DNA from: Brevundimonas sp. LM2
GTDB lineage: Bacteria; Pseudomonadota; Alphaproteobacteria; Caulobacterales; Caulobacteraceae
Assembly: GCF_002002865.1 (NCBI RefSeq)
Contig: NZ_CP019508.1
Coordinates: 2,212,501-2,276,500, forward strand
DNA length: 64,000 nucleotides
Direction of reading: 5' to 3'
This document shows, piece by piece, positions 1-9,131 of the stretch. Under the pieces are notes generated by a model, which saw only the letters and a list, made by a program, of their open reading frames with translations, was not told where the DNA came from and made no database searches. Each line of letters opens with the position of its first letter. The first letter of the stretch is position 1. Made by a program: the position numbers and the translations under genes.

Positions 1-208
1 CCGCCTGTTCCCCGACCTGGGCGATCGACAGCACGGCCTTGTAAAAGCCGATCAGGATGGCGATCGCCGGGAACACCGCCAGCAGGGCGAAGAAGGACAC
101 GCCGCCCGTGTAGAGCATGACGTCGCGGCCCCAGCTTCGGGAGAAGGCCCGCATCGAGAGCCCGCCCCAGAACCCTGGAGACGTCAGTTCTGACCGATAT
201 GCGTTCAA
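1..208 (-). CDS. YihY/BrkB-family inner-membrane protein, N-terminal fragment
   Basis: The minus strand encodes the N-terminus of a protein that continues past the left edge. The visible segment has the run GGVSFFALLAVFPAIAILIG, which resembles the first transmembrane helix of the YihY/BrkB family, once mis-named ribonuclease BN. Members have about six membrane helices and no established enzymatic role. The start is uncertain. An in-frame ATG lies at 154, but the upstream codons (TSPGFWGGLS) look protein-like and are open to a TTG at 208, so the longer form is given. Only about 70 residues are visible, so the family call rests on this one segment. Confidence 0.6.
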   Translation of the reverse strand, partial: MNAYRSELTSPGFWGGLSMRAFSRSWGRDVMLYTGGVSFFALLAVFPAIAILIGFYKAVLSIAQVGEQA

Positions 209-395
209 GCCGGTTCCCGCCGCAGCCTCTGTTTTGTGACCCTACCGTAAAACAATCGGCGGGGGACCGTCCACTGCCCGCTGTTTTTGCCGGAAGCGTG
301 TCAGCGCCGTTGCACCGACCGGTGGGGCATCACTATGGTCCGCGCGCCCACGCTGGGCCCGACGGCATCTGGCCGGCGGATGAGGGGGACGTCGT

Positions 396-1718
396 TTGGA
401 AGTGCAGGAGCCGCGTGTGCTGGTCGTGGCCGCGACCGACGAACGGATCGGGATCCTGTGCCAGGGACTCGATTCGCTGGGCTGGCGCACGATGACCGCC
501 CGGACCGGCGCCGCCGCCGTGGCCGCCCTGACCGACTTCACCCTCGAGGTCGCCATCCTCGACGCGGATCACCCGGAGATCGACGCCCTGCCGCAGGCGC
601 TGCGTCGCGCGTCCGGCGCGCGGCGCCTGCCGATCCTGGCCATCGGCGAAGGTCTGGTCGAAGGCGGCGATCTGGACATGGTCGCGGTGACCACGCCCCA
701 CCCCGCCCAGGCCGCCCTGCGGATCGAGCAACTGGTCCGCGCCGCCATCGCCGAAGAGGAGTTCCGGCTGCGGCAGGCGACCTTCACCCTGCATGGCGCG
801 ACGCTCGACGCCGGGGCGCCGGACCCCTCGCCGCTGCAGATCCTGATCGCGGGCGCGCCGGATCACCGGTTCCTGGCCCTGTCGAACACGCTCGCCGCGG
901 CGGGGGCCAGAGTCGTCGCCGCCCCGACGCCCTATACGGCGTTCGACTATCTGCACGAGGCGGCCTTCGACGCCGCCGTGCTGTGGGGGGCCCCCGACCA
1001 TGCCCCGGCCCTGTCGATCGCCTCGGGCATGAAGCGCAATACCCGCCTGTTTCACATTCCGCTGGCGCTGCATCTGCGGAGCGAGGGCGAAATTAACCTC
1101 AGCGAGTTGTTCAACCGGGGTTTCTCCGAGGTCGCCGCCGCCGATACGCCGGAGACCGACACGGCCGCCCGGGTTCTGTCGCTGGCCCGGACCCATCGCC
1201 GTCACCTGGCGATCCGCAGGGCCCTGGAGAGCGCGCGGGGCGCCGGGATCATGGACCCGGCGACGGGTCTGTTCACCCGCACCCTGTTCGCCAGCCATCT
1301 GGGTCGGGTGGCCGAGGCCGCGACGGCGCGCCGGCGTCCCCTGTCGATCTGCGTGCTGCGGATCAGCGAGACCAACGCCCTGACCCGCGCCCGCGTCGGC
1401 GGCTGGCTGGATCGGGCGATGCCGCAGATCGGCGCCATGGTGGCGCGCCTGGTGCGGGTCGAAGACACGGCGGCGCGGCTGGCACCCCACGTCTTCGCCC
1501 TGGCCCTGCCGGCCACGCCGGCGGCGGCGGCTCGTCTGGCGGCCCAAAGGATCGCCGCCGTGATCGGCTGCACGGCGTTCGACGCTGGCCCGGACCAGTC
1601 CCCCTTCGTGGCCGAGTTCGACGTCGGTTCGGCCGAGCTGATGCCGGGCGAGAGCGCGGCGGCGGTTCTGGAGCGCGCGTCCGCGGACCTCCATTCCACC
1701 CGCTCGGCCAGGGCCTGA
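396..1718 (+). CDS. popA: PopA-like protein: two receiver domains plus degenerate GGDEF domain
   Basis: This 440-residue protein has REC1 (about 6-120), REC2 (about 145-265) and a GGDEF-like domain (about 290-440). REC1 keeps a phospho-acceptor aspartate in ILDADH (D56); REC2 lacks it (VLWGAPDH). The GGDEF signature is replaced by APHVF (363-367), so cyclase activity is not expected. However, the RVED I-site (R354, D357) stands exactly five residues upstream, as in c-di-GMP-binding cyclases. This is the architecture of Caulobacter PopA, a PleD paralogue and c-di-GMP effector that helps deliver CtrA to ClpXP at the cell pole. The TTG start is chosen because GAGGGGG lies about 7 nt upstream; a GTG at 402 is the alternative. 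clpX and clpP lie about 8-11 kb away. Another PleD-like paralogue is possible. Confidence 0.72.
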   Translation: MEVQEPRVLVVAATDERIGILCQGLDSLGWRTMTARTGAAAVAALTDFTLEVAILDADHPEIDALPQALRRASGARRLPILAIGEGLVEGGDLDMVAVTTPHPAQAALRIEQLVRAAIAEEEFRLRQATFTLHGATLDAGAPDPSPLQILIAGAPDHRFLALSNTLAAAGARVVAAPTPYTAFDYLHEAAFDAAVLWGAPDHAPALSIASGMKRNTRLFHIPLALHLRSEGEINLSELFNRGFSEVAAADTPETDTAARVLSLARTHRRHLAIRRALESARGAGIMDPATGLFTRTLFASHLGRVAEAATARRRPLSICVLRISETNALTRARVGGWLDRAMPQIGAMVARLVRVEDTAARLAPHVFALALPATPAAAARLAAQRIAAVIGCTAFDAGPDQSPFVAEFDVGSAELMPGESAAAVLERASADLHSTRSARA

Positions 1719-1729
1719 TCGCGCTGCCG

Positions 1730-2980
1730 TCAGTGGATCGGCAGTGAGTCTTCCGGCTGGACGAACTCGGGCCGACCGCTGACGTCGGCATAGGTCATGC
1801 ACAGGTCCTCGAACACGCGGGGCCAGGCGAAGCGCTCGACCGTATGCACCCGCGCCGCCGCGCCGACGGCGTCGATGTCGCGTTCGAACAGGGCCTCGAT
1901 GGCCTGGGCGTAGTCGTCGGGATCGGCGCTGCGGGCCAGCTGACCGACCGCATCGGTCACCGTCTCGGCGACCCCGCCGGCATTGACGCCGACCACCGGG
2001 CGGCCACAGGCCATGGCCTCCAGCACGATCAGGCCGAACGGCTCCTTGTCGTTGGCATGGACGAAGGCGTCGCACGAGGCGATGATCCGGGCCACGGCGC
2101 GGGGGTCGCGTTCGTAAGGCAGGGCGATCACCCGGTCCTCGGCCGGCATTCCGGCGCCAGCGCCGACCAGAACCAGGTGATAGGGCGCGCCCAGACGCTG
2201 CACGGCTTCGATCAGGACGTCGATGTTCTTCTCGCGCGCCGGGCGACCGGCGAAGCACAGCAGGCGGGCCTCCCGGGGCAATCCAAGCTTGCGCAGAAGG
2301 CCGTCGCGGTCCCGCCGGTCGGGCCGGAAGGTATTGATTTCCACCCCCAGGGGACGGATCACGATGTTCTTGACGCCGGCTTCTTCCAGCCGCTGGGCGA
2401 TGAAACGGCTGGGCGAGATGACCCGGTCGAACTGGGTGAACAGGCGCGCCCAGCGCTTCTCGACCGGCTTCTTGGCCCATTCGCCGAAATGCAGGGCAGC
2501 CAGGGCGGCCGGGTCGGAGTGGCAGAAGCCTACGACCGGGCAGCCGGCGCGCTGCCCGGCTTCCAGCGCCCCCTGACCCGGGGTGTAGGGATCGCCCGCC
2601 TCGATCAGAGCCGGTTTCATGGCCGCGACCCAGGCGCCCCAGCGCTTCACCGAACTGGGCCAGCGATAGCCGTCGCCGAAGGGCAGTTTGGTGGCGTGCA
2701 GCTTGATGATGCCGTCGCTGCCGGCCTCATGCCGCGCCCCGGGTACCACCAGCGAATGGGCCACGCCCGGCCGGTTCGCCTCGATCCAAGCCTTCTTCGA
2801 CAGCAGGTACCGCTTCACCCCACCCGAACGCGGCGCGTACAGCATGGTGGTGTCGACCATTCGGGGACGGAGATCCGCCGTGGACGCCTTGAGCGATCTC
2901 AAGGTCTCGGCGACCTCCTCGTCGAGTCCGGGAATGAGGCGTAACTCGCCCTCCTGCACATCGAGATCGGTCGTGGTCAT
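1730..2980 (-). CDS. GT4-family (GT-B fold) glycosyltransferase
   Basis: This 416-residue protein belongs to glycosyltransferase family 4. The N-terminal Rossmann half contains MLYAPRSGGVKRYL, and the C-terminal donor-binding half contains FAGRPAREKNIDVL and the family signature EPFGLIVLEAMACGRP (the E-x7-E motif). It probably transfers a nucleotide-activated sugar to a lipid or polysaccharide acceptor on the cytoplasmic side of the membrane. No signal peptide or membrane helix is seen. The ATG at 2980 is preferred over upstream in-frame starts because AGGAAAG precedes it by 7 nt. It is convergent with popA and divergent from the autotransporter gene, with no other sugar gene adjacent, so the acceptor cannot be inferred. 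Confidence 0.82.
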   Translation of the reverse strand: MTTTDLDVQEGELRLIPGLDEEVAETLRSLKASTADLRPRMVDTTMLYAPRSGGVKRYLLSKKAWIEANRPGVAHSLVVPGARHEAGSDGIIKLHATKLPFGDGYRWPSSVKRWGAWVAAMKPALIEAGDPYTPGQGALEAGQRAGCPVVGFCHSDPAALAALHFGEWAKKPVEKRWARLFTQFDRVISPSRFIAQRLEEAGVKNIVIRPLGVEINTFRPDRRDRDGLLRKLGLPREARLLCFAGRPAREKNIDVLIEAVQRLGAPYHLVLVGAGAGMPAEDRVIALPYERDPRAVARIIASCDAFVHANDKEPFGLIVLEAMACGRPVVGVNAGGVAETVTDAVGQLARSADPDDYAQAIEALFERDIDAVGAAARVHTVERFAWPRVFEDLCMTYADVSGRPEFVQPEDSLPIH

Positions 2981-3288
2981 AGATTCACTTTCCTGCGTCC
3001 TGCCAGGAACGACCAGCGCGGACTTTCGGATGCGTGCGGACGATTTGCGCGAAGCCATGACTCGCCCCTACGCCCGGCGACCGCCAAGCTCAAGTCTGTT
3101 GGGTTGATCAATACCAGACCCGCAGTGACACCTGTTAGCACCGCCCCCTGGCAAACCCCGGCTCTGCCGACCGGCCATCGGCTTTAGCCTTGCAATCGCC
3201 TCAAATTCGCGAAACTTGAGACAGGTCGCGGCGGCCCTGTTATGAGGCCCGGCGCTTTTCGGCGTGTCCTTCCAGGGTGAATTTGCGA
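2981..3288. other. Divergent intergenic region of about 300 bp
   Basis: This stretch separates the start of the GT4 gene (minus) from that of the autotransporter gene (plus). Reading frames cross it but none has a good ribosome binding site. The only signal I can support is a sigma70-like promoter for the autotransporter gene, listed separately. The right half has short AT-rich patches (around 3100-3120 and 3195-3220), unusual for this chromosome. Confidence 0.6.
3216..3245 (+). promoter_or_regulatory. Candidate housekeeping promoter of the autotransporter gene
   Basis: TTGAGA (3216-3221) and TTATGA (3240-3245) are separated by 18 bp and lie about 45 bp upstream of the autotransporter start. 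This fits the alphaproteobacterial housekeeping sigma consensus with a one-base-long spacer. It is a sequence match only. Confidence 0.4.
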
Positions 3289-6200
3289 ATGCGTAGACTG
3301 CTTGCGACCGCGGTGGCGCTAGCCCCCCTGTTGGCCGTCACCGGGGCTCGGGCCGAGGTCGTGATCTCGACGGCTCGCACGACACCCATTCAAACCTCTA
3401 ACGCCACCGGCACGGCCGCGGACAACATCCGCTTCGCCAGCGGCGGCACCCTGACCCTGGCCAGCGGCGTGGCCGTGACGGTCGATTCCAATAACAGCGT
3501 CGATCTGGACAGCGGCTCGACCATCACCATGGCCTCCAGCGCCGACGGGAGCACAGCGATCCTGGTCGGTCCAGCCGCGACGACCGGCGGCGTCACCGTC
3601 GGCGGGACCGTCAACGTCTCCGACAATCTCGAGACCTATCCCGACACCGACAGCGACGGCGATCTCGACGGACCGCTGGCCAACGGGGCCAATCGCTATG
3701 GCGTGAGGCTGACCGGCCCGACCGCTTTGACCGGCAACGTCCTGGTCGAATCGACGGGCAATATCCTGGTCGAGGGCGCGGGATCGCGGGGGATCTCGAT
3801 CGAGCGGGCGCTGAACGGCAACGTGACGAATTTCGGCACGGTCCGGGCGGTCGGCACCGATGCCGTCGCCCTGTCGACCACCGCCAATGTCTCGGGCGGC
3901 GTCAACGTCTCGGGCTCGGTGAACGCCCAGGGTCAGAACGCCAATGCCGTCAACATTCAGGGGGACGTCGGCGGTCGGCTGAACCTGCAGGGCGCCATCG
4001 CTTCGACCGGCTATCGCTACACGACCCGGCCGACCGCGGCTCAGATCGCCGTGCTCGAGGCCGACGACCTGTTGCAGGGGGGATCGGCGGTCGTCGTCGG
4101 TGGAAATGTCGGCGGCGGGGTCGTGCTCGATATCCGGCCTGCCGACGCCGATACGGCCAACACCGATGAGGATGCCGACGGCATTCTGGACGCCAACGAG
4201 GGCAACGCCGACGTTTCGGTCTTCGGCGCGGCCCCGGCCCTTACCGTCGGATCGGCGACCCGCGGGATCGCTCTGGGCGTCGCGGGCACGGGCAACAACG
4301 CCTATGGCCTGATCAACCGGGGCACGATCACCGCCAACGGCGTCTATGACGGCGTGGCCGCCACGGCGGTCCATCTCGGCGTCGCGGGTGGCCAGACGGT
4401 CAGCATCGCCGGCGGCATCCGCAACGAGGGCAGCATTCTGGCCGTCGGGACCGAGGCGGCCACCACGGGGGTGCGAATCGGACAGGGCACGGTCTCGCCG
4501 CGTTTCGACAACGCCGGCCAGCTGACCTCGGGATCCAGCGCGACGACGGCGCAAAGCGTCGTGGGCGTCGACATCGCGGCGGGCGCCAGTCTGCCGGTGT
4601 TCAACAATACCGGCTCGCTGCTGGCGACGGCGACGGGCGGTCTTGCCTCGACGACCGCCATCCGCGACGCGTCCGGTACCCTGACCTCGATCACGAACAC
4701 CCGCTCCATCCAGGCCCTGCTCGCGGCCGCCGAGACGACCGGGGTCCTCACCGGCGCGACCACGGCAGTCGATGTGTCGGCCAATACGACGGGCGTGACC
4801 TATCGCCAGTACGGGGTCACCGGGACGCCGACCGCGACCGACCCGGACACCGACGGCGACGGCGTGCTCGACTCTCAGGAACCCGTCACGGTCGGCGCCC
4901 TGCGCTTCGGCTCCGGGGCGGACCAACTGCTGGTCGAGAACGGCGTGGTCGTGGGCGACGTCTCCTTCGGCGCAGGCGCGGACCGGCTTTCCCTCAGCGG
5001 CGGCGGCCGTCTGCAGGGCGCCGTGACCGATACGGATGGCCTGCTGACGATCGATATCGGCAACGGCACGCTGGATGCCCGTCAGACCAGCCGCACCAAT
5101 GTGACCGGCCTGACGATCGGCGCGGCCGGCGATCTGATCCTGACGGCCGACCCGGCGGCCGGGACCAGCTCCGGGTTCCGGGTCAACGGCACGGCGAACC
5201 TGGCCAACGGCGCGGGCGTGGGCATCCGCTTCAACTCCCTGCTCGCGGCCCCCCAGCGGTTCACGGTCATCGACGCCGACACCCTGGTCAGCGGCACGAT
5301 CGACCAGACGGCGGTGCAGGCCAACTCGCCCTATCTGTTCGTGGTCACCGCGGGCACCGACGTGGCCGCCGGCGACGTCTATATCGATGCGCGGCGACGC
5401 ACCGCAGACGAGGCCGGTCTGATCCCGGTCGAGGCCCAGGCGTTCGACGCCGTCTATGGCAGCCTCGCGGGCAGTGGGGCCCTGCTGGACGCCTTCATCG
5501 CCCAGGGAACGCGCGAGGGCTTCGTCGAACTGTACGAACAGATGCTGCCGGATCACTCCGGCGGTCCCCTGCTGTCGCTGTCGGCGGGCGTGGATGCCGT
5601 GACGCGGGCCCTGACCGGGCGAAACGCCACGGTCGCACCGGGCGAGACCAGCGCCTGGATGCAGGAGATCAATTTCTACGCCGACAAGGACAAGACGGAC
5701 ACCTACGGGTTCCGGTCCGAAGGGTTCGGGGTGGCCGGCGGCCTCGAACGGGGCTCCTCGCTCGGCGCGCTGGGCGTATCCCTGGCCTTCACCTCCTCGG
5801 ACATCGAAGACCCCGAGGCGGAGGCCGAGGAGATCCTGACGGCCAATCTGGTCGAGCTCGGGCTCTACTGGCGGGCCCAGGGCCAGGCCTGGACGACCTG
5901 GGCGCGGGCCGCCGGCGGCTACGCCACCTTCGATTCGACCCGCCAGATCGTGACCGAGACCCTGAACCTGCAGAACGAGTCGAGCTGGAACGGCTTCACC
6001 CTGGCCCTGGCCGGGGGCGCGTCGTACGAGCGGAACTTCGGCCGTCTCAGCGTGCGCCCGGAAGTCTATGCCGAGTATTTCTCGCTCAGCGAGGACGGCC
6101 ACACGGAAGAGGGCGCGAACGACAGTTTCAACCTCGAGATCGAAAGCCGCGACGGCCACCTGTTCTCGACCGTGGCGGCCGTCAACATCGGCTATGGCTT

Positions 6201-6468
6201 CGGTCAGAACGGCTGGGTTCGGCCCGAGCTGCGCCTGGGATGGCGTCAGAACATCTCGGTCGACGCCGGCGAGACCTCGGCCAGCTTCATCTCGACCGGA
6301 TCGGCGTTCCGCCTGACGCCCGAATCGATCGAGGGCGGCGGCCCCATTGCCGGCCTGAACCTCAGCGTCGGCAACGACCTGGGCAAGCTGTCGATCACGG
6401 CCGATGCCGAACAGATCGAGGACTACGTCCGCTACAGCCTGCTGCTGCGGGCCAGCTTCCGCTTCTGA
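3289..6468 (+). CDS. Autotransporter (type Va secretion) with calcium-type Asp repeats in the passenger
   Basis: This protein is about 1059 residues. A Sec signal peptide (MRRLLATAVALAPLL...ARA) is followed by a passenger of about 750 residues, rich in Gly, Thr, Asn and Val with short beta-helix-like repeats. A C-terminal autotransporter beta-barrel follows (about 787-1059) and ends in SFRF, the terminal aromatic expected of a BAM substrate. Three Asp-rich segments (near nt 3641-3675, 4141-4200 and 4835-4880) carry DTDSDGDLD, DEDADGILD and DTDGDGVLD, resembling thrombospondin type 3 calcium loops. The ATG at 3289 is chosen over GTG 3277 because AGGGTGA lies 8 nt upstream. A terminator follows directly. 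The function of the passenger (adhesin or other surface protein) is unknown. Confidence 0.88.
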   Translation: MRRLLATAVALAPLLAVTGARAEVVISTARTTPIQTSNATGTAADNIRFASGGTLTLASGVAVTVDSNNSVDLDSGSTITMASSADGSTAILVGPAATTGGVTVGGTVNVSDNLETYPDTDSDGDLDGPLANGANRYGVRLTGPTALTGNVLVESTGNILVEGAGSRGISIERALNGNVTNFGTVRAVGTDAVALSTTANVSGGVNVSGSVNAQGQNANAVNIQGDVGGRLNLQGAIASTGYRYTTRPTAAQIAVLEADDLLQGGSAVVVGGNVGGGVVLDIRPADADTANTDEDADGILDANEGNADVSVFGAAPALTVGSATRGIALGVAGTGNNAYGLINRGTITANGVYDGVAATAVHLGVAGGQTVSIAGGIRNEGSILAVGTEAATTGVRIGQGTVSPRFDNAGQLTSGSSATTAQSVVGVDIAAGASLPVFNNTGSLLATATGGLASTTAIRDASGTLTSITNTRSIQALLAAAETTGVLTGATTAVDVSANTTGVTYRQYGVTGTPTATDPDTDGDGVLDSQEPVTVGALRFGSGADQLLVENGVVVGDVSFGAGADRLSLSGGGRLQGAVTDTDGLLTIDIGNGTLDARQTSRTNVTGLTIGAAGDLILTADPAAGTSSGFRVNGTANLANGAGVGIRFNSLLAAPQRFTVIDADTLVSGTIDQTAVQANSPYLFVVTAGTDVAAGDVYIDARRRTADEAGLIPVEAQAFDAVYGSLAGSGALLDAFIAQGTREGFVELYEQMLPDHSGGPLLSLSAGVDAVTRALTGRNATVAPGETSAWMQEINFYADKDKTDTYGFRSEGFGVAGGLERGSSLGALGVSLAFTSSDIEDPEAEAEEILTANLVELGLYWRAQGQAWTTWARAAGGYATFDSTRQIVTETLNLQNESSWNGFTLALAGGASYERNFGRLSVRPEVYAEYFSLSEDGHTEEGANDSFNLEIESRDGHLFSTVAAVNIGYGFGQNGWVRPELRLGWRQNISVDAGETSASFISTGSAFRLTPESIEGGGPIAGLNLSVGNDLGKLSITADAEQIEDYVRYSLLLRASFRF

Positions 6469-6493
6469 CCGCACGGGTCGAGGCCCAAGACAG

Positions 6494-6525
6494 AAAAGGC
6501 CGCCGGAGCGATCCGGCGGCCTTTT
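6494..6525 (+). terminator. Rho-independent terminator of the autotransporter gene
   Basis: A perfect 14-bp stem (AAAAGGCCGCCGGA with its complement) has a 4-nt loop and ends in a T run. It begins 26 bp after the autotransporter stop codon. The A-rich left arm means it could also act on the opposite strand, for transcripts passing tRNA-Val. Confidence 0.85.
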
Positions 6526-6534
6526 CGATGGGGG

Positions 6535-6611
6535 TGGTAGGCGGCGACGGGTTCGAACCGCCGACCCTCTCGGTGTAAACGAGATGCTCTGACCAGCTGA
6601 GCTAGCCGCCC
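6535..6611 (-). tRNA. tRNA-Val (anticodon TAC)
   Basis: A 77-nt cloverleaf lies on the minus strand. The acceptor stem is GGGCGGC/GCCGCCT, the anticodon stem TCTCG/CGAGA encloses the loop TTTACAC (anticodon TAC, reading GUA), and the T arm contains GGTTCGAACCC. The 3' CCA is encoded. The gene lies between the autotransporter terminator and the 3' end of lon. Confidence 0.95.
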
Positions 6612-6690
6612 ATCCAGGGGGTGTGTTTGCCTGTACATCGCGCCGGCGTCCAGAACCCCTCCGTCACGGCTGTGAAGAACGGCCGCGCCA

Positions 6691-6716
6691 CCTCCCCATG
6701 CACGAGCATGGGGAGG
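6691..6716. repeat. Perfect 11-bp inverted repeat downstream of lon
   Basis: CCTCCCCATGC and its exact complement flank a 4-nt loop, 13 bp beyond the lon stop codon. No T tract follows on either strand, so a canonical intrinsic terminator is not supported. It may be a 3'-end stabiliser or a copy of a dispersed palindromic element. Confidence 0.6.
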
Positions 6717-6728
6717 AGACGGTTGGAC

Positions 6729-9131
6729 TCAGTGGCTGACGACGGTCGTGCCGTCGATCGGCGGGATCGTGGCGGGGGCGGGGTTCAGCGGCTCGGCCAC
6801 CTCGTCCCATTCCACCGCCGTCAGCGAGCCGGTCAGGGCCCATTTCAGGGCCTCGTCGGCCGTCGAGATCGACACGATCTCCAGCGCGCCCTTCACATTG
6901 TCGGGCACATCGGCGAGGTCCTTCTCGTTCTCCTGCGGGATCAGCACGGTCTTGACGCCGGAGCGCAGGGCCGCGAGCAGCTTCTCCTTCAGGCCGCCGA
7001 TGGCGGTCACGCGACCGCGCAGGGTGATCTCGCCGGTCATGGCGATGTCCTTGCGGATCGGCACGCCGGTCAGGACCGAGACCATGGCCACGGTCATGGC
7101 GACCCCGGCGGACGGACCGTCCTTGGGCGTGGCCCCGTCCGGCACGTGGACGTGGATGTCGATCTTCTCGAACACCGGCGGCTTGACGCCGAAGCTGAGC
7201 GACCGGGCCCGGACGTAGGAGGCGGCGGCCGAGATGGACTCCTTCATCACGTCCTTCAGATTGCCGGTGACGGTCATGCGACCGCGGCCCGGCATCTTGA
7301 TCGCCTCGATGGTCAGGATCTCGCCGCCGAACTCCGTCCAGGCCAGGCCGGTGACGATCCCGACCTGATCCTCCTCGTCCGTCTCGCCGAAGCGGAACTT
7401 CTGAACCCCGGCGTAGGTCGCCAGCTTGGCGGCGTCGACGGTGATGGAGAGGGTCTTCTCCTTGGACATCTCGCGCACGGCCTTGCGCGCCAGACCGCCC
7501 AGGGCCCGTTCCAGCGAACGGACGCCCGCCTCCCGCGTGTAGTAGCGGATCAGGTCGCGGATGGTCTCCTCGGGCACGATGAACTCGGCCGGGGTCAGGC
7601 CGTTCTCGGTCGTGACCTTGGGCAGGACGTGACGCTTGGCGATCTCGACCTTCTCGTCCTCGGTGTAGCCGCTGACCCGGATGATCTCCATCCGGTCCAT
7701 CAGGGGCTGGGGCATGTTCAGGCTATTGGCCGTGGTCACGAACATGACGTTGGACAGGTCGTAGTCGACCTCCAGATAGTGGTCGCCGAACGCATTGTTC
7801 TGCGCCGGATCCAGCACCTCGAGCAGGGCGGAGGACGGGTCCCCGCGCCAGTCGGCCCCCAGCTTGTCGATCTCGTCCAGCAGGATGAAGGCGTTGGTGG
7901 TCTTCACCTTCTTCATCGACTGGATAATCTTGCCGGGCATCGAGCCGATGTAGGTCCGGCGGTGACCGCGGATCTCGGCCTCGTCGCGCATGCCACCCAG
8001 CGACATCCGGACGTACTCACGCCCGGTCGCCTTGGCGATCGACTTGGCCAGCGAGGTCTTGCCGACGCCGGGAGGCCCGACGAGGCACAGGATCGGACCC
8101 TTCAGGCTGTTGGTGCGCGCCTGGACCGCCAGATACTCGATGATCCGTTCCTTGACCTTCTCGAGCCCGTAGTGGTCTTCCTCGAGGATCGCCTCGGCCT
8201 TGTTCAGGTCGATCGGCTTCTGCTTGGCCTTGCCCCACGGGATGGCCAGCAGCCAGTCGAGGTAGTTGCGGACCACGGTCGATTCCGCCGACATCGGGCT
8301 CATGTTGCGCAGTTTCTTGACCTCGGCCTCGGCCTTGGTGCGGGCTTCCTTGGACAGACGCGTCTTGCGGATGCGCTTCTCCAGCTCCATCACCTCGTCG
8401 CGGGCGTCGTCGGTCTCGCCCAGCTCGCGCTGGATCGCCTTCATCTGCTCGTTCAGATAATATTCGCGCTGGGTCTTCTCCATCTGGCGCTTCACGCGCG
8501 AGCGGATCTTCTTCTCGACCTGCAGGACGCTGATCTCGCCCTCCATCAGGCCATAGACCTTCTCCAGCCGCGCCGGGACCGCGATGGTCTCCAGCAGGGC
8601 CTGTTTGTCGGCGATCTTGACCGACAGATGGGCGGCGACGCTGTCGGCCAGCTTGGACGCGTCGGTGATCTGGGGGATGGAGCTGAGGGCCTCGGGCGGG
8701 ACCTTCTTGTTCAGCTTCACATAGTTCTCGAACTGCTCGACCACGGCGCGCAGCAGGGCCTCGGCCTGGGACGGCTCGCCGGCCTCATCCTCGATCTCGA
8801 CGGCCTCGGCCTCGAAGAACTCCTCTCGGTCGGTGAATCGCGTCAGGCGGGCCCGGCCCTTGCCCTCGACCAGCACCTTGACGGTGCCGTCGGGCAGTTT
8901 CAGCAGCTGCAGCACGGTGGCCAGCACGCCGACGGGATAGATGGAGTCAGGCGACGGATCGTCGTCGACGCTGTTCTTCTGGGTGGCGAGCAGGATCTGC
9001 TTCTCGCCCTTCATGATCTCGTCGAGCGCCCGCACGGACTTCTCGCGCCCCACGAAGAGCGGCACGACCATGTGGGGAAATACGACGATGTCCCGCAGCG
9101 GCAGGACGGGCAGGATTTTACTCTCGGACAT
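6729..9131 (-). CDS. lon: ATP-dependent protease Lon
   Basis: An 800-residue cytoplasmic AAA+ serine protease. It has the N-terminal substrate domain (LPVLPLRDIVVFPHM, first 200 residues), a coiled-coil region, the AAA+ module with Walker A GPPGVGKTS and Walker B FILLDEID, and the C-terminal protease domain. The catalytic serine lies in DGPSAGVAM and the lysine in the region of TLRGRVTAIGGLKEKLLAA. In Caulobacter, Lon degrades DnaA, CcrM and SciP. The start at 9131 is chosen because AGGAG lies 6 nt upstream; an upstream in-frame ATG would add MAQECI. It follows clpX on the same strand but is separated from it by a terminator, so it is probably transcribed on its own. Confidence 0.98.
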   Translation of the reverse strand: MSESKILPVLPLRDIVVFPHMVVPLFVGREKSVRALDEIMKGEKQILLATQKNSVDDDPSPDSIYPVGVLATVLQLLKLPDGTVKVLVEGKGRARLTRFTDREEFFEAEAVEIEDEAGEPSQAEALLRAVVEQFENYVKLNKKVPPEALSSIPQITDASKLADSVAAHLSVKIADKQALLETIAVPARLEKVYGLMEGEISVLQVEKKIRSRVKRQMEKTQREYYLNEQMKAIQRELGETDDARDEVMELEKRIRKTRLSKEARTKAEAEVKKLRNMSPMSAESTVVRNYLDWLLAIPWGKAKQKPIDLNKAEAILEEDHYGLEKVKERIIEYLAVQARTNSLKGPILCLVGPPGVGKTSLAKSIAKATGREYVRMSLGGMRDEAEIRGHRRTYIGSMPGKIIQSMKKVKTTNAFILLDEIDKLGADWRGDPSSALLEVLDPAQNNAFGDHYLEVDYDLSNVMFVTTANSLNMPQPLMDRMEIIRVSGYTEDEKVEIAKRHVLPKVTTENGLTPAEFIVPEETIRDLIRYYTREAGVRSLERALGGLARKAVREMSKEKTLSITVDAAKLATYAGVQKFRFGETDEEDQVGIVTGLAWTEFGGEILTIEAIKMPGRGRMTVTGNLKDVMKESISAAASYVRARSLSFGVKPPVFEKIDIHVHVPDGATPKDGPSAGVAMTVAMVSVLTGVPIRKDIAMTGEITLRGRVTAIGGLKEKLLAALRSGVKTVLIPQENEKDLADVPDNVKGALEIVSISTADEALKWALTGSLTAVEWDEVAEPLNPAPATIPPIDGTTVVSH

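Noticed and set aside
3319..6474. Open frame of about 1050 codons antisense to the autotransporter gene
   Set aside because: Product is dominated by Arg, Gly, Asp and Gln without any domain; typical of the mirror frame of GC-rich coding DNA. The sense frame has signal peptide and barrel.
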